Shown here piece after piece: positions 52,330-59,166 of a DNA stretch of 64,000 nt (position 1 is the stretch's first letter; each line of letters begins with the position of its first letter). Below the pieces are notes generated by a model. That model saw nothing but the letters and a program-made list of their open reading frames with translations. It searched no databases and was not told the origin of the DNA. The stretch is from NCBI RefSeq assembly GCF_014650115.1, contig NZ_BMUI01000002.1:1-64000 (forward strand). Reading direction: 5' to 3'. Origin of the DNA: Streptomyces olivaceoviridis (GTDB lineage: Bacteria > Actinomycetota > Actinomycetes > Streptomycetales > Streptomycetaceae). A program made the translations under genes and the position numbers.

Positions 52330-53352
52330 CTATCGATGACTGTCGGACGGTACGGGCGTCCCGGCGTGGTGCCAGCGCCCCGTGATCGCGGCGACGCCGC
52401 GGTCGTCCTGGGCGGCGTCGATGGCCAGGTACCGGCCGCCGCGGGGAGTGGTGCGGTCGTCGGTGACCCTGAGCCGGACGGGCGGGTCCAGCTCGGCGAA
52501 GGCGAGGCAGTCGACCGTCAGGGAGGTGAGCTGGGAGGCGACCGCGGGCCGGCCCCCGCTCGCACCGGAGCCGCTGGTCACCAGGTGGCCGAGCTGCCGT
52601 ACCCCTTCCAACAGGACCATCAGCGGGACATGATCCGTGGGATGGTCGAAGAGGACGGCGTGATCGAGGTCGGCATGGAGCTCCCATTCGCCGGCCCGTC
52701 CGGTCGCGGCCAGCACGCTGTCCTTGCCGCGCAGCCGCCCCACCTGCGCGGCGGGCAGGGTGAGCACCCGGCGCCGCTGCGCGGGGATCACCGTGCCGCT
52801 GCCGCCTGTTCGCCTTCTCAGCACGGAGTAACGACGCTCGTCCAGGGCGACGACCTGGAGGCTCCCCCGGCCGGTCCTCCGGTCGCCCACGACCAGTTCG
52901 GCCTCCAGCCGCATACCGTGGCGGTGCGGCGGCCGGCTGTCCACCCACTCCCAGCGTGCTTCCAGCACGACGGGCAGCGGCTGCCCGGTGACCCGCAGCG
53001 CCTGCGGTTCCGTGATGTCCAGTTCCATGCGCCGGCCGACGAACCGCCGGTCCAGCGGTATCGCGTAGTGCCAGTGCGCGAGGTAGACGAGTGCCTGGCG
53101 GATGGTCTCGGCGGCGAGCAGGGGATCGCTGCGCCCGAGTACGTCAGGATGGTAGAGGGCGTGATCACGCGGCCACTGCGCGCCGACCAGGAAGCGGTCG
53201 TCACCGAGCGCCAGCGCGTCCGTGAGGAACACCTCCGCCACGGACGCCCGGTGCACCAGGTGCCGGGGAACGGTCCGTTGGAAGGTGAGTCGCCCCGCAT
53301 GTTCGCCAGGGCTGGTCCGCGCGCCTGAGTTACCCTGCTGCACCTCGCTCAT
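52330..53352 (-). CDS. AfsA-family gamma-butyrolactone hormone synthase
   Basis: This 340-residue protein has the two AfsA half-domains, each hot-dog-like. The first has VAEVFLTDALALGDDRFLVG, then QWPRDHALYHPDVLGRSDPL (about residues 58-78). The second contains HADLDHAVLFDHPTDHVPLM then VLLEGVRQLGHLV (about 222-254). AfsA/ScbA/BarX proteins join dihydroxyacetone phosphate to a beta-ketoacyl chain, the first step to A-factor-type hormones. GGGGGAG lies 6 bases before the ATG at 53352. It is divergent from a receptor gene with an ARE between, the classical arrangement, and heads an operon with the flavoprotein and HAD genes. Confidence 0.92.
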   Translation of the reverse strand: MSEVQQGNSGARTSPGEHAGRLTFQRTVPRHLVHRASVAEVFLTDALALGDDRFLVGAQWPRDHALYHPDVLGRSDPLLAAETIRQALVYLAHWHYAIPLDRRFVGRRMELDITEPQALRVTGQPLPVVLEARWEWVDSRPPHRHGMRLEAELVVGDRRTGRGSLQVVALDERRYSVLRRRTGGSGTVIPAQRRRVLTLPAAQVGRLRGKDSVLAATGRAGEWELHADLDHAVLFDHPTDHVPLMVLLEGVRQLGHLVTSGSGASGGRPAVASQLTSLTVDCLAFAELDPPVRLRVTDDRTTPRGGRYLAIDAAQDDRGVAAITGRWHHAGTPVPSDSHR

Positions 53353-53404
53353 GCATACTCCCCCGGTTGCGTCTGAGACGGCCGAACGGCCAACCCCCCA
53401 CGTC

Positions 53405-53429
53405 AAACCTACCTTTGGGAAGGTTTATT
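53405..53429. promoter_or_regulatory. ARE between afsA homologue and receptor gene
   Basis: The half-sites AAACCT (53405-53410) and AGGTTT (53421-53426) form an inverted repeat around CCTTTGGGAA. The 25-base site agrees with the ARE at 48409-48433 at 21 positions (common core CTACCTNTGGGAAGG). It sits in the 142-bp divergent promoter region, 52 bases from the afsA start and 65 from the receptor start, so one bound receptor could repress both genes. Confidence 0.82.
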
Positions 53430-53494
53430 CCCTGGCATGGAACGTCTCACCGGCGCGCAGCGGAAGAGCGACCCCTAGGCATTGGAGACGCCAG

Positions 53495-54175
53495 ATGAAC
53501 GACCCCCACGACACGACCGCCGGCCACGGCCCGACGGCGCAGCGCAAGGAGCTCAAGCAGGAGCGTGCCATCCGTTCCCGGGGGAACATCCTGCTGGCCG
53601 CGGCCCGGGCGTTCGCCCAACGGGGCTATCCGGCCGTGACGATGCTCGATGTCGCCGAACTGTCCGGTATGACGAAGGGCGCCGTGTACTTCCACTTCAC
53701 CAACAAGGAGGCACTGGCCCTCGCGGTGACCACCGAGTTCTACAAGCGGCTGCCCGCCATCTCCGACACCGTCGCCGAACTGGAGCTTCCGCCGGTCGCC
53801 TCGGTGGCGGAACTGCTGCTGCGCACGGCGGCGGCGCTGCGGGACGAGCCGATGATGAAGGCCGGGGCACGGCTCCAGATAGAGCGGGGGCTGATCGACG
53901 TCGACCTGCCCATCCCGTTCCAGGACTACACCGCGCTGATCACCTCCTGGTTCCGCAGCGCGCTGGCCGCCGGGGAACTGGAGCACGAGACACCGCCCGC
54001 GACGCTGGCCCGGGTGCTGGTCTCGGCGTTCTTCGGCGCCCAGCACATGTCCTGGGTCCTGCACGACCGGGAGGACATCATCGAGCGCACCGTGGAAGTG
54101 CTGCACGCGGTGGTGCCCTGCACCAGAGACCCCCGGCACGTCAGCCCGTTCCTGCTGGAGCAGACGTCCGCGTGA
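53495..54175 (+). CDS. TetR-family gamma-butyrolactone receptor (ScbR/ArpA-like)
   Basis: This 226-residue protein is a likely hormone receptor. The DNA-binding region is RGNILLAAARAFAQRGYPAV, then MLDVAELSGMTKGAVYFHFT and NKEALALAV (about residues 28-76), the family pattern of ScbR, BarA and ArpA. The ligand domain contains ARLQIERGLIDVDLPIPFQD, another family signature, then WFRSALAAGELEHET. GGAG precedes the ATG at 53495 by 8 bases. It is divergent from the afsA homologue with an ARE between. On binding hormone it should leave both AREs and switch on the RiPP operon. Confidence 0.9.
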   Translation: MNDPHDTTAGHGPTAQRKELKQERAIRSRGNILLAAARAFAQRGYPAVTMLDVAELSGMTKGAVYFHFTNKEALALAVTTEFYKRLPAISDTVAELELPPVASVAELLLRTAAALRDEPMMKAGARLQIERGLIDVDLPIPFQDYTALITSWFRSALAAGELEHETPPATLARVLVSAFFGAQHMSWVLHDREDIIERTVEVLHAVVPCTRDPRHVSPFLLEQTSA

Positions 54176-54201
54176 ACCGCTGAGGAGTCCAGGCGTACGC
54201 C

Positions 54202-54592
54202 GGTGCCGTTCGCGGAGTCGGCGGGAGGCCGGGGCGGTCCGCAAAGTCGGCGGCACGACGGCGCCGTTCGTGGAGTCGGCGGCACACCGGGGCCGTCCGC
54301 AAAGTCGGCGGCAGGCCAGTGCCGTCCGCAAAGTCGGCGGCACGACGGCGCCGTTCGCGGAGTCGGCGGCACGCCGGGGTCGTTCGCGGAGTCGGCCGGA
54401 GGCCGGGGCCGTCCGCAAAGTCGGCGGCAGGCCGGTGCCGTTCGCGGAGTCGGCGGCACGCCGGGGTCGTTCGCGGAGTCGGCCGGAGGCCGGGGCCGTC
54501 CGCAAAGTCGGCGGCAGGCCAGTGCCGTTCGCGGAGTCGGCGGCAGGCCAGTGCCGTTCGCGGAGTCGGCGGGAGGCCGGGGCCGTCCGCGG
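54202..54592. repeat. tandem array of about 13 copies of a 29-bp repeat
   Basis: Twelve complete 29-bp units run head to tail from 54217 (each begins GTCGGC at 54217 + 29n), with a partial unit before and one more from 54565. Units start GTCGGCGGCA or a close variant and end TTCGCGGA or TCCGCAAA, so at least two subtypes alternate. There are no spacers, so this is a minisatellite and not a CRISPR. It fills the space between the receptor gene and the convergent CGNR gene. Because 29 is not a multiple of 3, no frame reads evenly through it. Confidence 0.95.
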
Positions 54593-54593
54593 G

Positions 54594-55187
54594 TCAGTTG
54601 GAGGCCGGGGCCGTCCGCTCCCGCATCGCCCGCTTCTTCTCGTGGTTGCCGCACGCGCCCATCGAGCACCAGCGGCGGCTCCCGGGGCGGGAGTTGTCGA
54701 GGAACAGGGCCCCGCAACGCGAACCACCGCAACGGCGTACGCGCTCCATCGCCGGGGAGGTGACGAGGTCCAGCGCGTCCCGTGCCACCAGGGACAGCAC
54801 CGCGCCGGCGACATCCCCGGCCTGCCACCTCAGCCGGCCGGCCGCGTCGAGGTGGGGCACCGGCGGGGGCGCGGACGCCCATGCGTTGAGGCGTGCGCGG
54901 ACGTCCGCGGGTACCTGGACCGGGCCCGTGTCGCCCAGCCTGCCCGCCAGCAGGCCGTACAGCACCTCGCGCGCCTCCCGCGCACGGTTCACGTCCTCCT
55001 GGCGCACCGGCCGCGATCCCGCCGCCGGGGCGCAGGCGCAGCACTGTTCGGCCCACGCCAACAGCTCCTGAGGTGTGCGCAGTTCCTCCACCTCACCGGC
55101 GTCGCCGCGGTACCGCAGGGTGCGCAGGAAGTCGAGGCTGAGGCGCCCCGCGCCCTGCCGGAAGACGATCGAGCCGGGCCTGTTCAT
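54594..55187 (-). CDS. CGNR zinc-finger (ABATE-domain) regulator
   Basis: This 197-residue protein has the N-terminal ABATE stress-sensing domain (about residues 1-140, starting with RQGAGRLSLDFLRTLRYRGD) and the C-terminal CGNR zinc finger. Its Cys residues are in RRCGGSRCGALFLDNSR and WCSMGACGNHEKKRAMRE (about 152-190). Such proteins are transcriptional regulators common in actinobacteria. It is divergent from an MFS exporter with a symmetric operator-like region between, so it probably controls the exporter and itself. Its 3' end touches the 29-bp repeat array. Confidence 0.9.
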   Translation of the reverse strand: MNRPGSIVFRQGAGRLSLDFLRTLRYRGDAGEVEELRTPQELLAWAEQCCACAPAAGSRPVRQEDVNRAREAREVLYGLLAGRLGDTGPVQVPADVRARLNAWASAPPPVPHLDAAGRLRWQAGDVAGAVLSLVARDALDLVTSPAMERVRRCGGSRCGALFLDNSRPGSRRWCSMGACGNHEKKRAMRERTAPASN

Positions 55188-55206
55188 GCCGGCAAGCCTA
55201 CTGAGG

Positions 55207-55259
55207 GAACCGGTTCGACTGGTACCTTGAGGAACCCTGAGGAACCACTTAAACCGGTT
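55207..55259. promoter_or_regulatory. operator-like repeats between CGNR regulator and MFS gene
   Basis: Two palindromes, GAACCGGTTC (55207-55216) and AACCGGTT (55252-55259), bracket a direct repeat TGAGGAACC (55228-55236 and 55238-55246, one helical turn apart). All lie in the 114-bp divergent promoter region, in AT-richer DNA. They are probable binding sites for the CGNR regulator. Confidence 0.6.
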
Positions 55260-55301
55260 CTCGCATCCTGTTGGGCTTCCGCGTCTCCTCTGGGGGCTTT
55301 C

Positions 55302-56534
55302 GTGTCCGTCACCTCCGCACCCTCCGCCACCGCGACCCGGTTACCCGGCCGGCTCCTGGCCCTGTTGTCCCTCACCTGCGGCGTCAGCGTCGCCAACATC
55401 TACTTCCCGCAGGCCCTCACCCCGCTCATCGCCGACGACTTCTCCATATCCTCCGGCTCGGCCGCGTTCGTCGTGACGGCCGGTCAGTTCGGCTACGCGG
55501 CGGGCATCTTCCTCCTCGTCCCGCTCGGCGACCGCCTCCCCTGGCGCCGGCTGCTCGCCGTCCTGCTCTCCCTCACCGGGGCGGGCCTCCTGATCGCCGG
55601 TACCGCGACGACACCGCTCGTCCTGACCGTCGCCAGCGTCCTGGTCGGAACGACCACCGTGGTACCGCAGATCATCATCCCGCTGGCCGCCGGTCTCGTC
55701 GCCGAACACCGGCGGGGCGCGGCGACCGGCATCCTGCTCAGCGGCCTCACCCTGGGCATCCTGCTCGCCCGGGCGTTCGGCGGCGGACTGGGCGGCTGGC
55801 TGGGCTGGCGCGCGCCCTACCTCCTGGCCGGCGCCCTCGTCCTCATCCTCGCCGCCGTCGTGCCCAGTCTCGTCCCGGCCCACCGGCCGGCGAGCGCGCC
55901 CGCCTACCTCGACCTGCTGAAGGCACCCGCCGAACTGCTGCGCACGGTCCCCGAACTGCGCCGCTCCTGCCTCTACCAGGCGCTGGTGTTCGCCGGATTC
56001 AGCGCCGCCTGGACGCTGGTGCCCCTGCTCATGACCGGGCCCGCCTACCACCTCGGTACCGGGGCCGTCGGACTCGTCGCCCTGGTGGGGGCCGGCAGCG
56101 TCCTGTCGACCCCGTTCGCGGGCCGGCTCATCGACCGGTACGGGACCGACCGCATGAGCCTGTGGTGTCTGCTCGGCGCGCTGGCGGCCCCCGTCGTCCT
56201 GCTGCCCGCGTCGACGGGCGGCGCGGCCGGCATGACGGCGTTGATCGCCGGGATGCTCGTGCTGGACGTCGCCCTCCAGTCCGGACAGGTGGCCAACCAG
56301 ACCCGCATCTTCAGCGTGCGCCCCGACGCCAGGAGCCGGCTCAACACGACCTACATGACCTGCGTCTTCCTCGGCGGAAGCCTGGGGTCGTGGGCGGGCG
56401 TCACCCTGTACCGCCACGCGGGGTGGGCCACGGCCCTGAGCGCGGTCCTCCTGATCAACGCGGTGGCCCTGGGCCGGCATGTGCTGCACCTGACGTACGG
56501 CCGACGGCGGGGCGCGGGGACCGCCGGCCCCTGA
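55302..56534 (+). CDS. MFS transporter (CynX/AraJ-like exporter)
   Basis: This 410-residue transporter starts with GTG at 55302. It has about 12 helices. The first helix reads LLALLSLTCGVSVANIYFPQ and motif A between helices 2 and 3 is LVPLGDRLPWRRLL. Central parts include YLLAGALVLILAAVVPSLVP, and the segment after helix 7 has motif A-like FAGRLIDRYGTDRMS. Related proteins export sugars, arabinose-like compounds or drugs. It is divergent from a CGNR regulator. The substrate is unknown. Confidence 0.85.
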   Translation: MSVTSAPSATATRLPGRLLALLSLTCGVSVANIYFPQALTPLIADDFSISSGSAAFVVTAGQFGYAAGIFLLVPLGDRLPWRRLLAVLLSLTGAGLLIAGTATTPLVLTVASVLVGTTTVVPQIIIPLAAGLVAEHRRGAATGILLSGLTLGILLARAFGGGLGGWLGWRAPYLLAGALVLILAAVVPSLVPAHRPASAPAYLDLLKAPAELLRTVPELRRSCLYQALVFAGFSAAWTLVPLLMTGPAYHLGTGAVGLVALVGAGSVLSTPFAGRLIDRYGTDRMSLWCLLGALAAPVVLLPASTGGAAGMTALIAGMLVLDVALQSGQVANQTRIFSVRPDARSRLNTTYMTCVFLGGSLGSWAGVTLYRHAGWATALSAVLLINAVALGRHVLHLTYGRRRGAGTAGP

Positions 56535-56616
56535 GTCGGGTGGTGTGCCGCAGTGGTGGTGCCCTCTCGGCGGGGTTCGGCCGCGCGGCAACGCCCCTGG
56601 GTCCGGCGGGCGTTGC

Positions 56617-59166
56617 TCAGACCGCGTCGTCGGGTATGCCCAGGCCGGTCAGGGCGCCGACCGGGTCGAGATCCGGGGTGCCGCGGGGCCACCAGTCGTC
56701 CTGGCCGGGGTCCGACTCGTAGGCGTACCACAGGCCGTCGCGGCCCAGGCGAAGCTGGACGTGGCCGCGTGGGTGGGTGAGGCGGTTGCGCCAGGGCCGG
56801 AACGCCGGCAGGTCGGCGGCGAGCAGCAGCGGGCGGGCCCGGTCGAAGCGGCCGGCCGGCGGGTCCCACGGCTCCTCCAGCGCGGCCAGCCCCGCCGAAC
56901 CGCCCTGCCGCCAGGCCGCGACGGCACGCGCGAGATCGGCCGGGGTGCGCCGGGCGGCGTCGGCGAGCGTGGCGTACAGCGTGCGGGTGGCCGCGGTCAG
57001 TCCGGAACCGGGGCGGGCCGCGGCGAGCCGTACCGCGTCCTGCCACAGGGTCAGTTCGCCGACCGGATCGCGTCCGGTGGTGAGCAGGGCGTGGGCGCGG
57101 GCGGCGGCGTCGGTCGCCAACTGGTCCAGCGCGAAGGGGTCGGGGCCGCCGGGCACCGACGGGTACGCCGGGGGCTGCTCGGGGTGCGGGGGCACCGGCA
57201 ACGGCCGGGGCGGCGGCGGGAGTTCGCGCGGAGCGAGGGCGTCGGCGGCACGGACGCCCGGCAGCGTCCGCGGCTGCCGATCCCGGGCGGCTCGGGCGGC
57301 ACTGCGCCGGGACAGCGCGTCGAGCAGTTCCCTCTCGCCCCGGCCGCGCAGCAGGAGCAGCACGAAGGGATCGGCGTCGAGCAGACGGGCCGTCTGGTAG
57401 CAGAGGGCCGCCGCGTGCTTGCAGGGGTGGCCGGAGTCGGGGCAGCTGCACCGGGGGGCGAGGTCACCGGGGCCGGGCAGCAGGGGCACCCCGCAGTCGG
57501 CGAGCGACTGGGGCAACTCCTTGTCGAGCAGCGCCGCGATGTGCCCCGGCCGGTCGGCCGCGGCGTCCAGGAACCTCTCCCAGTCCTCGTCCTCCAGCGT
57601 GCGCACCCGCACCTGTACGCGGTACGGCCGGGGCCGGCTTCCGCGCACGTACGCCAGCACGAGTCCGGGGGTGACGGTGATCGCGTCCACGTGCCCCTGG
57701 TCCGCGTACCCCCGCCCCCGCGCCAGCCGCTTCGCGTCCAACGCGCCCTGCTCCAACGCCCCGACCCAGGCGTTGCCCCACCACGTCCCGGCGAACGACC
57801 CGGTCCCACCGGCGGTCTCACGCGGGGCGAACGCCGGGAAGGTACGGCGGAGTTCGGTGTCACGATGGGGGGTGGCCATGGTCGTCGGTACGTGCGGGGC
57901 GGCGGGGGCGGGAGAGGTGCCGGGGTCGGGGCTGGGGTGCGCGGAGGGCTCGGACGGGCCGGCCTGTGCCGGGGCACGGCCGGCCGGGGCGGGCCGGGCG
58001 GCCGGGGTCCAGCGGGCGAACGGTCCGGCCGGGTCGGGGCGGGCGGACGTGTGCGCCGAAGGCTCGGGCGTGGGCGCCTGCGCCCCCGGGGCCGCGGGAG
58101 TGGTGCGGGGCACCTCGGCGGAAGGGCCGGACACCGAAGGCGCGGACGGTACGGAAGCCGAGGGCTCCGTCGGCAGGGCAGGGCCCCGCACGGCAGGGGC
58201 CGTCTCCGCCGGATCGGACGCCGGGGGCGGCGGTGCCGACGCCGGTGCCGGCGGGGTCGGTTCGGTCGGCGTGGGCGGGGCGTGCTCCTCCGGCTCCTCG
58301 GGGGATTCCGCCCACGTGGGCATGCGGAAGGCCGTCGCCAGGTAGTGCCGCATGTCCTGCGCGGCCTTGGTCCTGGCGGCCGAGGTCTGCTGCCCGGGTG
58401 CGGATGAGGTGCGCGGCGTGGCGGTAGCCGAGCGCGCCGGTGTCCGCCGCTCTCGCAGGGGGTCCGCCGCCTGCGCGCGCGACGCCTCGCGCCGGGCCGC
58501 GCGCAGCGCCTCCCGGGCGACGTCACCGGGACGCCCGCCCGGGGCACCGGCCGGCCCCGCACCCTCCGCACCCACGTCAGCGGCACCAGAAGCAGCGGCG
58601 TCAGCCGCGTCCGCTCCCCGCCCGGACCCCGCTCCAGGAGGTGCGGCCTCCGCGCGGCCTCCCTCCGCCACCGGGCCGTCGGCATCAACCACCGGTGCCG
58701 GGCCGGCGGCCGTCGGTGATGCGCCCCGGCCCCGGCGCGTGGCAACGGCGGCCCTCAGGGCCGCGCGCGCCACATCGCCGGGCCTGTCCCCGCCAGTACC
58801 GGCAAGCCCGGCCGGCTCCTCGTCACCCGGCTCACCCCCACCACCGGACACCACCGCGTCACCCAGCTCGCCCCGGCCACCAGCGACAAGCCCCGCGTGC
58901 GGCACGCCCGCCGGCTCGCTCTCGCCATCGGACGGCATCCGGTCGCCGGCGGTCGTCCCGCCACCAGGGAGCCCCGCTCGCCCCTCATCCACCGGCTCCG
59001 GCTCCGTCCCGTGAGCCGTCGCCTCCCCCGCGGTCGGCTCGGCAGCCGTTTCCTCCGGGGTGTCCCGAGTCGGTCCCGCCGTCCGCGCCCGCTCGGTCTC
59101 CGCTCGCTCGCGGGCCGCGCGGAGCGCCCGGCGGGCGGCGTCTCCGGGGCGGTCCGGGGGTGTCAT
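56617..59166 (-). CDS. SWIM zinc-finger protein coupled to the SNF2 helicase
   Basis: This 849-residue protein has a long N-terminal half (about residues 1-430) that is low complexity, Ala/Pro/Glu-rich and probably disordered. Recurrent RPGDVAR-ALRAA segments lie at its start and at about 125 and 205. The conserved part follows: TWWGNAWVGALEQGALDAKR (about 465-484) and the SWIM finger RCSCPDSGHPCKHAAALCYQ (about 578-597, C-x-C-x(n)-C-x-H). In prokaryotes SWIM proteins are typically partnered with SWI/SNF ATPases and bind DNA or proteins. The start overlaps the helicase stop (ATGA), so the pair is translated together. Confidence 0.9.
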   Translation of the reverse strand: MTPPDRPGDAARRALRAARERAETERARTAGPTRDTPEETAAEPTAGEATAHGTEPEPVDEGRAGLPGGGTTAGDRMPSDGESEPAGVPHAGLVAGGRGELGDAVVSGGGGEPGDEEPAGLAGTGGDRPGDVARAALRAAVATRRGRGASPTAAGPAPVVDADGPVAEGGRAEAAPPGAGSGRGADAADAAASGAADVGAEGAGPAGAPGGRPGDVAREALRAARREASRAQAADPLRERRTPARSATATPRTSSAPGQQTSAARTKAAQDMRHYLATAFRMPTWAESPEEPEEHAPPTPTEPTPPAPASAPPPPASDPAETAPAVRGPALPTEPSASVPSAPSVSGPSAEVPRTTPAAPGAQAPTPEPSAHTSARPDPAGPFARWTPAARPAPAGRAPAQAGPSEPSAHPSPDPGTSPAPAAPHVPTTMATPHRDTELRRTFPAFAPRETAGGTGSFAGTWWGNAWVGALEQGALDAKRLARGRGYADQGHVDAITVTPGLVLAYVRGSRPRPYRVQVRVRTLEDEDWERFLDAAADRPGHIAALLDKELPQSLADCGVPLLPGPGDLAPRCSCPDSGHPCKHAAALCYQTARLLDADPFVLLLLRGRGERELLDALSRRSAARAARDRQPRTLPGVRAADALAPRELPPPPRPLPVPPHPEQPPAYPSVPGGPDPFALDQLATDAAARAHALLTTGRDPVGELTLWQDAVRLAAARPGSGLTAATRTLYATLADAARRTPADLARAVAAWRQGGSAGLAALEEPWDPPAGRFDRARPLLLAADLPAFRPWRNRLTHPRGHVQLRLGRDGLWYAYESDPGQDDWWPRGTPDLDPVGALTGLGIPDDAV

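Noticed and set aside
54202..54592. Possible CRISPR array because of regular 29-bp repeats
   Set aside because: The 29-bp units are contiguous with no spacers, vary among themselves and have no cas genes nearby. It is a tandem minisatellite.
54176..55301. Plus-strand proteins reading through the 29-bp repeat toward the MFS gene
   Set aside because: The frame has repeat-driven composition, lacks a start signal, and overlaps the well-supported CGNR gene on the minus strand.
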